Shown here: in pieces, positions 9,700-17,578 of the stretch | Position numbering within the stretch: the first letter of the stretch is position 1 | How the letters are laid out: every line of letters begins with the position of its first letter | NCBI GenBank assembly: GCA_905236355.1 | Contig: CAJOPG010000041.1 | Location: forward strand, 1-34,880 | Direction: 5' to 3' | Source: Paludibacteraceae bacterium | GTDB lineage: Bacteria; Bacteroidota; Bacteroidia; Bacteroidales; Paludibacteraceae | DNA: 34,880 nucleotides | The notes under the pieces: generated by a model | Databases searched by the model: none | What the model was told of the DNA's origin: nothing | The model's input: only the letters and a program-made list of their open reading frames with translations | Made by a program: the position numbers and the translations under genes

Positions 9700-9819
9700 C
9701 AGGTTTGACAACAGGATTTCTATTTTGTCGCAAAAGTACAAATAAAGGGCAATACTTACAAATAAGCTCTGCCTTTTTTTGAATTCAACGACAAATTTTC
9801 AGTTTCTAATTATTGTTAT

Positions 9820-9827
9820 TATCTTTG
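9820..9827 (+). promoter_or_regulatory. -7 element TATCTTTG for the WYL regulator
   Basis: TATCTTTGCGCC 37 nt upstream of the ATG; a divergent TACTTTTG is on the minus strand at 9731-9738 for the GNAT gene. Confidence 0.5.
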
Positions 9828-9863
9828 CGCCATATTCCATAATATCATAAACACAGACTATTT

Positions 9864-10751
9864 ATGGCAGCTTCACAATTCAAACGCTACATATGGTTGG
9901 TGGACACTATCCGTAGTGCCGGCCGTATTTCCCGTCAGGATATTGACCGCCGCTGGGCTAATTCATCGCTTAATGAAAATCATGAAAAAGCAATACCCGA
10001 GCGTACTTTCTTCCGGTATAAATCTGCAATAGAAGAACTTTTCGAGATAGAGATAGGATGCGACCGTGCCGCCGGTGGGATGTACTATATTGTTGATAAC
10101 GGGTTTGAGAATCGTACCCGTCAATGGCTATTGTCGCAGTTTTCCATTCAGAACTCATTGCAGGAAGGTCGGCAACTACAAGGGCGTATTTTATATGAGG
10201 ACATTCCGTCCGGAACGCAGTATTTGTCGATAATAGTGGATGCAATGCGTAATAATCTGTGGCTGCAAGTTCGTCATTGCCGTTTTGACAGCCACGAAGA
10301 AAGTGTCTTTATGCTTGCGCCGTATTGTCTCAAGGTCTTCAAACAACGCTGGTATATTCTTGGGAAGAATAGCGAACACAAGGATGTGCGTCTCTATGCG
10401 CTTGATAGAATAATAGCCTTAGAAACAACTGATAAGACTTTTTCATTGCCTCGTAATTTTGATGTGCAGTCGTATTTTCGCGGTTTCTACGGGGTGTTCC
10501 GTGGTGAGCAGTTCAAGCCCGAACATATCCGAGTGCGTGTGACTGATGCAGCAGCTCCTTTCCTGCGTTCTCTACCCTTGCATGTTTCACAACGAGAGTC
10601 CGAACCATGTGTCTTCACTTGGTATGTGGCCCCCACATTCGACTTTGTTCAGCAACTTCGCACTTTCGGCAGCGACCTTGAAGTGCTGGCGCCCGAATCG
10701 CTCCGTGATGAGTTTGCGGAAGAGGCAATGCGTCTATCAAGGATGTATTAA
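9864..10751 (+). CDS. WYL-domain transcriptional regulator
   Basis: N-terminal winged-HTH-like region (RISRQDIDRRW...IPERTFFRYKSAIEELFEIEI) and a WYL module (LKVFKQRWYILGKNSEHKDVRLYALDRI). Confidence 0.88.
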   Translation: MAASQFKRYIWLVDTIRSAGRISRQDIDRRWANSSLNENHEKAIPERTFFRYKSAIEELFEIEIGCDRAAGGMYYIVDNGFENRTRQWLLSQFSIQNSLQEGRQLQGRILYEDIPSGTQYLSIIVDAMRNNLWLQVRHCRFDSHEESVFMLAPYCLKVFKQRWYILGKNSEHKDVRLYALDRIIALETTDKTFSLPRNFDVQSYFRGFYGVFRGEQFKPEHIRVRVTDAAAPFLRSLPLHVSQRESEPCVFTWYVAPTFDFVQQLRTFGSDLEVLAPESLRDEFAEEAMRLSRMY

Positions 10752-10802
10752 ACGCAATAACCTTTCCCATAGGAGAAAGTAGTTAAGAAACATATCTTTT
10801 AC

Positions 10803-10839
10803 AAAAAATGCAGTTTTCTCAAAGAAAATTGCATTTTTT
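10803..10839 (+). terminator. Intrinsic terminator downstream of the WYL gene
   Basis: AAAAAATGCAGTTTTC-TCAAA-GAAAATTGCATTTTTT (one G-U pair). Confidence 0.8.
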
Positions 10840-11058
10840 ATTATCACTGACAGCTTTTGGCAGTTTAAACATATAATTTTGCAGCGAAAAGAAAAAGATG
10901 TCAAACTTATAAAACGAAGTTACCTTAATGAAAACATTTACGCTGACAAAAAGTGCATTCTCTACACACAGGAAGTGCTGATAGGTTTGCTTGTTGCAAC
11001 ACCGATAGTTATTTCGCTCATCATATCTCAAGTATAAATCCTTAAAACAATTACTACT

Positions 11059-11538
11059 ATGTTACTAAAGAAAAACAAGGCAGAGTTTCTCAACTGCAAT
11101 CTGGCAGGTTTTGGTCACACCGAAGGTTATTTGGTTTTGGACGAGATGCGTCCGGGTGATAAACTTCTGATGGTTCGTGAAGACGAGAACAAACATGACA
11201 ATGATGCGATAGCATTGTTTTATGTGTCTAAACACAAGTTACCAGAAGATGTGCAAACGCATCTTATTCGTTTTGACGGAAAAAGATATGTTGCATTGGA
11301 AGTTGATGTTGAATCAGATATCACTGCTCTAAGCAAAAAGGGAAAGGTCCAACGCAATAAAGAAATCAGAGAGGCACTGCATGTAGGCTATATTCCTGCA
11401 AGCAACAATAATCAACTTGCCTCGATGTTTGATATGGGCTATGCGGCTATCTATGAGTGCGTCGTCACCAATATTGACAAAGAAATGCACCCCAATCAGC
11501 AAGTGCAGATACGGGTGAATGTTTTAGAAAATAAATAA
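11059..11538 (+). CDS. Stand-alone HIRAN domain protein
   Basis: FLNCNLAGFGHTEGYLVLDEMRPGDKLLMVREDENKHDNDAIALFY ... LHVGYIPASNNNQLASMFDMG matches the HIRAN pattern. Confidence 0.82.
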   Translation: MLLKKNKAEFLNCNLAGFGHTEGYLVLDEMRPGDKLLMVREDENKHDNDAIALFYVSKHKLPEDVQTHLIRFDGKRYVALEVDVESDITALSKKGKVQRNKEIREALHVGYIPASNNNQLASMFDMGYAAIYECVVTNIDKEMHPNQQVQIRVNVLENK

Positions 11539-11548
11539 GAATAGTCTA

Positions 11549-11800
11549 ATGACCGATTTTGAAGCAATCAAAGAAATTTGCGAGCAAGTGAAAGAAAAAT
11601 ATGGGGTTAATTGAAATAGAAGAAGGGAGTACCAAGCCAAGCAAACACTATATCTATTCCTTAATAATAAAAGCCCAGGCAGAAGTATAATATGATATTG
11701 CCAAGACATCCTTTATCTAAGAGAACTAACTTGATTTATTGCTGAAGTGAATAAAAACACAATAATACCTCCCAACCAAAGACATAAAAATATCATGCAG
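11549..11800 (+). pseudogene. Decayed gene relic (possibly a DnaA-domain-IV/HTH-like protein)
   Basis: A single frame reads MTDFEAIKEICEQVKEKYGVN*NRRREYQAKQTLYLFLNNKSPGRSII*YCQDILYLRELT*FIAEV..., with three in-frame TGA stops. Confidence 0.4.
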
Positions 11801-11825
11801 TAATTGTTCATTCATTTTTATTTTG

Positions 11826-11833
11826 TAAATTTG
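11826..11833 (+). promoter_or_regulatory. -7 element TAAATTTG with TTG -33 at 11804-11806
   Basis: TTG-N19-TAAATTTG, about 260 nt upstream of the first HAD gene. Confidence 0.5.
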
Positions 11834-11956
11834 CGGCACTTATGATATAAATATATGAATACTTGAATCTATTCATTATCATTTGCCATAGCCACGAATA
11901 CAACTCATTAGGTATTTAGATAGAGAAACTGAATAATAATACGGATACAAACAATT

Positions 11957-11984
11957 CAATCCCGACCAAAATCAGTCGGGATTG
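11957..11984. other. Stem-loop CAATCCCGAC-caaaatca-GTCGGGATTG
   Basis: Perfect 10-bp inverted repeat with an 8-nt loop and no following T-run. Confidence 0.7.
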
Positions 11985-12095
11985 TGTTATCAATTGTTTA
12001 CGCGCTATAATAGAATTCGCTGTGTATTGTCGTCCCGATAATGAAAGCAACTACCAAATTCTTAATGAGATTATCAATCACAACTATATACAACC

Positions 12096-12800
12096 ATGAC
12101 TATTGAAGTAGTTTACGGACCACCTGTTCCGCATTTACCGTTTAATGCTCAACAAGCGATTGTCTTCGATCTTGGAGGAGTGCTTATCGACCTTGATATT
12201 CCTCGTTGTACACAGGCCTTCAAAGAGTTAATGGGTGAAGAAAACCTTAAGAAAGCGTTAGGAATGAATGCCGAAGGCAAAGGTGCAGAGGCCGTCAGTG
12301 TGGCCACCCGTCAACTGATGTATGACTACGAGCGCGGCAACATCACCACAGAGCAGTTCTTCTGCGAGTTGCAGTGTTATAGCCGACAGGGTACAACCAT
12401 CAATCAACTGCAAAACGCATGGCTTGGAATGCTTGGCGAAGTACCCGCTTGGAGAATAGCATATCTCAAACATCTGAAAAGACAGGGCTATCGTCTCTTT
12501 ATGCTCTCCAACAGCAACGAACTGCATTGGAACACAATCTTCCGACAATATCCATTAACTGAATGTTTCGAGCAAGTTTTCGCCTCGCATGAACTGCATC
12601 TTGCCAAACCTGAACCGGAAATATTCCGTCAAGTAGAAGATGTCATTCCACTCTGTGCCGGACGCACTATCTATGTTGATGACATCTCTCAAAATCGCCG
12701 AGCGGCAGAAGATACGGTCGGTTGGCGCACTTGTGCAAGCATAGAAGAACTGAAAATAATTTTGGCTTCCCAAAATAAAAATGATAAAAAACAAAATTGA
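12096..12800 (+). CDS. HAD-family hydrolase (YihX-like IA subgroup), paralogue 1
   Basis: IVFDLGGVLIDLDIPRC, FMLSNSNELHW, KPEPEIFRQV, IYVDDISQNRRAAEDTVGW. Confidence 0.9.
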   Translation: MTIEVVYGPPVPHLPFNAQQAIVFDLGGVLIDLDIPRCTQAFKELMGEENLKKALGMNAEGKGAEAVSVATRQLMYDYERGNITTEQFFCELQCYSRQGTTINQLQNAWLGMLGEVPAWRIAYLKHLKRQGYRLFMLSNSNELHWNTIFRQYPLTECFEQVFASHELHLAKPEPEIFRQVEDVIPLCAGRTIYVDDISQNRRAAEDTVGWRTCASIEELKIILASQNKNDKKQN

Positions 12801-12809
12801 AAAACCTTT

Positions 12810-13415
12810 ATGAAAATAGATACTTTAATTTTCGACCTTGGCGGCGTCCTCATGCAGCATAATATACAGGGCAGTGTGGATGCCTTTTTGACATTGATGG
12901 GAGAAGAAGCTATGCAGACCATTCTCGGTTTGAGAACAGATGGAGAAGGACAGACAGGAACGCTGATGGAGAAATACGAAAAAGGTGATATCACAACAAA
13001 GTATTTCATTGACACTATACTAAAACATAGCCGTCCGGGTACTACACCACAAGAGATACGAAGCGCATGGATAACTATGCATGCCGGCATTCCACAGCAG
13101 AGAATAGATTATCTGAAACAATTAAAGCAAAATGGTTTTCGGATGTATCTGCTATCAAACAACAACGAACTGCATTGGAGAGATGTATTATCCACATACC
13201 CTCTGGCTGAGATTTTCGATGGAATGTTTGCTTCCCATGAACTACATTGCTGTAAACCGGACAAAAAGATATTTTGCGAAGTAACTAAGATAATCAAATC
13301 GGATCCACAAGCTACCATCTTTATAGATGACCTTGAAGCCAATCGCCGTATAGCCGAGCAAACCATTGGCTGGCGCACCTGCGCAAGCATAGAGGAACTG
13401 AAAGGTCTACTTTGA
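12810..13415 (+). CDS. HAD-family hydrolase (YihX-like IA subgroup), paralogue 2
   Basis: LIFDLGGVLMQHNI, YLLSNNNELHW, KPDKKIFCEV, IFIDDLEANRRIAEQTIGWRTCASIEELK. Confidence 0.9.
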   Translation: MKIDTLIFDLGGVLMQHNIQGSVDAFLTLMGEEAMQTILGLRTDGEGQTGTLMEKYEKGDITTKYFIDTILKHSRPGTTPQEIRSAWITMHAGIPQQRIDYLKQLKQNGFRMYLLSNNNELHWRDVLSTYPLAEIFDGMFASHELHCCKPDKKIFCEVTKIIKSDPQATIFIDDLEANRRIAEQTIGWRTCASIEELKGLL

Positions 13416-13540
13416 AAACTTAACCACTCTGAACCATCTAACCTATCCAATATCATACAAAGAAGGTTGCGGTATCGGTACATCAAAAGTCCCTACAAAC
13501 TTTGATCAAAACCAAGGCATTAAAACCGAAGTACTATACA

Positions 13541-14830
13541 ATGCTCTCCGAATCCGTCATAGAAAAACTCCGTATACTCACCGAATCGGCGAAGTACGAT
13601 GTGTCGTGTTCCTCTTCGGGAACTGTCCGCAAAGGGAAACCCGACATGGTGGGTAACACCGTCGGTGGAGTGGGTATATGCCACAGTTTTGCAGACGATG
13701 GCCGCTGCATCTCGCTGCTGAAAATAATGCTCACTAACTTTTGTATGTACGATTGTGCCTACTGCATCAACCGCCGTAGCAACGACATTCGTCGTGCCAC
13801 ATTAGCAGTGCATGAACTCGAAGAGATAGTGATGGAATTCTATCGCCGCAACTACATTGAAGGGCTCTTTCTCTCCTCCGGTGTGGTGCGCAATCCTGAC
13901 TACACTATGGAGCGTCTTACTGCCATTGTGCGCGACCTCCGCACTATCCATCGCTTCAACGGATATATCCATCTCAAAGCTATCCCGGGAGCCTCACAGG
14001 AACTATTGCAAGAAGCAGGCAAATATGCCGACCGCATGAGCGTGAACATTGAAATCCCCAAGGAGGAGTCTTTGAAAGCACTCGCACCTGAGAAAGACCA
14101 TAAGAGTGTGTTCCGACCGATGACGCTTATACAGCAAGGCGTTCTTGAAAATAAAGAAGACCGCTCCCGCCTAAAATATGTACCGCGTTTTGTGCCGGCG
14201 GGGCAGAGTACGCAGATGATTGTCGGGGCTACCGCAGAAACTGATAAGGATATACTCCTTATGTCCTCATCCCTTTATTCACAGCCCACCATGCGCAGGG
14301 TCTATTATTCCGGCTATGTCAGCGTCAATACCTACGATAAACGCCTGCCTGTTCTGAAACAACCGCCACTTGTGCGCGAGAACCGGCTCTATCAAGCTGA
14401 CTGGCTGATGCGTTTCTATGGCTTTGGAGTGAACGAAATTGTGGACGAAACTCACGAGCAGCTTGACCTTGACATTGATCCAAAACTCGCATGGGCATTG
14501 CGCCATCCCGAGTATTTTCCTGTGGATATCAACACAGCCGCTTATGAGCAGATACTGCGTGTACCCGGCATCGGCACCAAGTCGGCGGCATTGATTGTCA
14601 GTTCGAGGCGCTTCGGCATGGTGACTTCGGCACATCTCAAGAAAATGGGAGTGGTAATGAAGAAGGCGAAATATTTCATCACTTGCCGTGAACTTAATGC
14701 GGGTTTCAACGACCGTATCACCGGCATCAACGAAATTCCAGCTCCCATACTGCGCCGGCGTCTCCTATCTCCATCTATTCAACAACAACTTGCTGCGGAA
14801 CAACAAACTACATTTTACTTTGGCGACTAA
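13541..14830 (+). CDS. Putative DNA modification/repair radical SAM protein (TIGR03916-type) with C-terminal HhH
   Basis: CMYDCAYC (CX3CX2C) radical SAM motif within KIMLTNFCMYDCAYCINRRSNDIRRA; ILRVPGIGTKSAALIVSSRR HhH at the C-terminus. ATG at 13541 preferred over the TTG at 13502. Confidence 0.9.
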   Translation: MLSESVIEKLRILTESAKYDVSCSSSGTVRKGKPDMVGNTVGGVGICHSFADDGRCISLLKIMLTNFCMYDCAYCINRRSNDIRRATLAVHELEEIVMEFYRRNYIEGLFLSSGVVRNPDYTMERLTAIVRDLRTIHRFNGYIHLKAIPGASQELLQEAGKYADRMSVNIEIPKEESLKALAPEKDHKSVFRPMTLIQQGVLENKEDRSRLKYVPRFVPAGQSTQMIVGATAETDKDILLMSSSLYSQPTMRRVYYSGYVSVNTYDKRLPVLKQPPLVRENRLYQADWLMRFYGFGVNEIVDETHEQLDLDIDPKLAWALRHPEYFPVDINTAAYEQILRVPGIGTKSAALIVSSRRFGMVTSAHLKKMGVVMKKAKYFITCRELNAGFNDRITGINEIPAPILRRRLLSPSIQQQLAAEQQTTFYFGD

Positions 14831-14868
14831 AAAAGTAAATCATCAACCATATATCTATTAAATTAACT

Positions 14869-15714
14869 ATGCAAACCATTCGACTTCTCAACGGCATTGA
14901 AATGCCGGTATTAGGCTACGGGCTATTCCAAGTTCTGCCAGAAGATGCTGAACGCTGTACAACCGAAGCATTGGAAGTGGGATATCGACTTATTGACACC
15001 GCACAAGCCTATGGAAATGAAACAGGTGTCGGTACCGCCATTGCCAAATCCGGCATTCCAAGAAAAGATGTTTTCATCGTAACTAAAATCTGGATAACCA
15101 ATGCAGGTGAAGAAAGAGCGGCGCAAAGTATTGACGAAAGCCTTGAAAAACTTCAAACCAACTATATCGACCTTTTGCTTATTCATCAAGCGTATGGCGA
15201 TGTATTCGGTTCGTGGAGAGCAATGGAAGCGGCCTATCGTGCAGGTAAAGTGCATGCTATTGGTGTTAGTAACTTTCAAGCATGCCGGTTCTATGATTTT
15301 GCTCGAGTAGTAGATATCAAACCGATGGTCAATCAACTGCAATGTTGCGTACTCTCACAACAGCGTGAAATTTTACCGGAAATGGAAACTTACAACACCA
15401 AAATGATGGCATGGGGACCTCTCGGACAAGGAAGTGATAGCCTGCTCAAAAACCCTATATTGACCAATATCGGCAAGCAATATGGCAAATCTGCTGCACA
15501 AGTGGCATTACGATGGTTGACCCAACAAGGCATTGTAGCAATACCCAAAACAACCCATAAAGAACGAATGACAGATAACTTTGATATATTTAACTTTATG
15601 CTCTCTAACACTGATATGCAACTCATTGCAACACTCAATCAACAAGATGCCGGTTTTCGTGACTTTGCTGACCCTAACTACCTTCGTCGCATCCTTGGGA
15701 TGTTCAATCTATGA
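14869..15714 (+). CDS. Aldo/keto reductase
   Basis: MPVLGYGLFQV, YRLIDTAQAYGNETGVG, IGVSNFQACRF, VAIPKTTHKERMTDNFDIF. Confidence 0.95.
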   Translation: MQTIRLLNGIEMPVLGYGLFQVLPEDAERCTTEALEVGYRLIDTAQAYGNETGVGTAIAKSGIPRKDVFIVTKIWITNAGEERAAQSIDESLEKLQTNYIDLLLIHQAYGDVFGSWRAMEAAYRAGKVHAIGVSNFQACRFYDFARVVDIKPMVNQLQCCVLSQQREILPEMETYNTKMMAWGPLGQGSDSLLKNPILTNIGKQYGKSAAQVALRWLTQQGIVAIPKTTHKERMTDNFDIFNFMLSNTDMQLIATLNQQDAGFRDFADPNYLRRILGMFNL

Positions 15715-15723
15715 CACCTCAAT

Positions 15724-16506
15724 ATGTTAATCTACCGCTTTGATAATACCTTTGACGGCTTGCTGACGGCGGTCTTTGATGCTTTCTTTCGCCGAGAACA
15801 ACCTGAACAATTGCTTTCTGCTGGTGATGCGCTGCCTTTATTTGTGGATATAGTCTATGAAGTTCAAACAACAGGACACAAGGCTCAAAGGGTGTGGAAC
15901 GGCTTAGAACAGCGCTTGCAACCTGCAGAACTAAGACTGATAACCGTCAGCTGGTTAGCTGAAGACAGCAAGTTGAATACCCCGCTCTTTCATTATATAT
16001 GCAAAGTGTTCCATACAAGTGAAGATAATGTAAGAAGCATTACGCAGAATTTTGCAGACGCAGATGTGCTACAGGTCACTCACATCGCTCGTCAAGTGAT
16101 GCACGAAAGGTTGCGAATGATGCAGTTTGTTCGATTTCAGAAGGCAAAGGACGGAACCTATCTTGGTGTCGTATCCCCTGACCATAATGTGTTGCCGCTT
16201 GTTACTGACCATTTTCGTGACCGCTTTGGAGATCAACCATGGTTACTATATGATGCCAAACGCCGGTATGGATTCTACTATGACAAACAAATATTGACGC
16301 GTGTAACCTTCGAGAGCGATGAACAGTTCAATCTACGAAACGGCAAGATGAATAACGACCTGCTGAGCGAAGATGACATGCTCTTTCAAGATCTCTGGCG
16401 CACTTATTTCAAGGCAATCTGTATTCGGGAGCACATCAACCCGCGAAAGCAACTCAGCGATATGCCGCGACGATATTGGAGATATATGACAGAAAAGCAA
16501 AACTGA
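15724..16506 (+). CDS. TIGR03915/DUF4130-type putative DNA metabolism protein (partner of the radical SAM protein)
   Basis: LIYRFDNTFDGLLTAVFDAFFRREQPEQLL ... VSPDHNVLPLVTDHFRDRFGDQPWLLYDAKRRYGFYYD ... HINPRKQLSDMPRRYWRYMTEKQ, characteristic of the family. Confidence 0.88.
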   Translation: MLIYRFDNTFDGLLTAVFDAFFRREQPEQLLSAGDALPLFVDIVYEVQTTGHKAQRVWNGLEQRLQPAELRLITVSWLAEDSKLNTPLFHYICKVFHTSEDNVRSITQNFADADVLQVTHIARQVMHERLRMMQFVRFQKAKDGTYLGVVSPDHNVLPLVTDHFRDRFGDQPWLLYDAKRRYGFYYDKQILTRVTFESDEQFNLRNGKMNNDLLSEDDMLFQDLWRTYFKAICIREHINPRKQLSDMPRRYWRYMTEKQN

Positions 16507-16764
16507 AAATTTTCTCAATATGCATGTCATGGTGAATGATAACAATATTACTTAATCCATGCTTTTTCTACAAACGCAATTATAAAACCTGTCTGTTACC
16601 CCGTTATGCATTAGACAAAGTATTTGACAGTTGCTGATGTCTATTGTTCCGCTCTTACTCCATTCTATTACATACCATCAGTCCGCACTTTTTACTTGAG
16701 ACGGCTTCGAAACCTCTATAAATCCGTAAAACGCACAGAAAACAATTACTATTCGGATTTACTA

Positions 16765-17562
16765 TTAGAAGTACCTACGTATTGCTCTCAAGTCATGGGT
16801 GTATTCGCCTGTTTCTGCGGAGATGATGCCGTTGCTGTCAATACGCTCCACCTTTACCCTGCCAGAGCAGTGAACAACGGTGTTAGGAGAAAGCAGTATG
16901 CCCACATGTGAGATGTTGGTGCTTTCGGGGTTGCGGCTCTGATGGTCGAAGAACACAAGGTCGCCACATTGGGCCTCACTCAAGAAGCCTATCTCTTTAC
17001 CTTGATGTACCTGCTCGCGAGCATTCCTCAGCAGCCGCACTCCGAAGAGCGAGAGCACTATCCCGCTGAAGCCGGAGCAGTCCAAGCCCATGCAGTTTTT
17101 TCCGCCCCACAAGTAGGGGATGTTAAGGAAGAAGCGCACCGTCTGCATGAAGTTGGTCTCGTTGAACTCCAAAGGTTGCGGTGCCACCATTTGAGGGTCA
17201 ATAACAAACTTGCTGCCCAATATTTCAAATTGTCCGTCTTTGTAGTTACTAAGGTGTGTACCTGCAGTAAGCGGGAAAGTCTGCTGATTGGCTTCACTCA
17301 CAGCGTATGCCATGGGCATCTTCACCATAGCAGTAAGGTTTGATGAGGTGTATCGTTCATACTCTTCATTCGACATCTTGCTAATCATTTTGAAATCAAC
17401 CCATCCCTCTTGTCCATCATAGTCATTACGGATATTATACCAACGGGGTACTTCATCTGTAATCTCACAAGTTTCACCAAACAAGAGTTGGGTCAGTTGT
17501 TCGGCTGCCTCGTCAGGTTTGGAGCGTACAGGCACTACGCTATGCAATACAATTGCTTTCAT
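16765..17562 (-). CDS. C40 NlpC/P60 peptidase with bacterial SH3 region (dipeptidyl-peptidase VI-like)
   Basis: MGLDCSGFSGIVLSLFGVRLLRNAREQ, SHVGILLSPNTVVHCSG; N-terminal SH3-like segment. Confidence 0.9.
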   Translation of the reverse strand: MKAIVLHSVVPVRSKPDEAAEQLTQLLFGETCEITDEVPRWYNIRNDYDGQEGWVDFKMISKMSNEEYERYTSSNLTAMVKMPMAYAVSEANQQTFPLTAGTHLSNYKDGQFEILGSKFVIDPQMVAPQPLEFNETNFMQTVRFFLNIPYLWGGKNCMGLDCSGFSGIVLSLFGVRLLRNAREQVHQGKEIGFLSEAQCGDLVFFDHQSRNPESTNISHVGILLSPNTVVHCSGRVKVERIDSNGIISAETGEYTHDLRAIRRYF

Positions 17563-17578
17563 CTGTCAATGTCTTTTA

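Noticed and set aside
10780-11036. About 85-codon open stretch upstream of the HIRAN gene ending in a TM-like segment (VLIGLLVATPIVISLIISQV)
   Set aside because: No ATG start, overlaps the WYL terminator hairpin, and a length expected occasionally by chance in AT-rich DNA.
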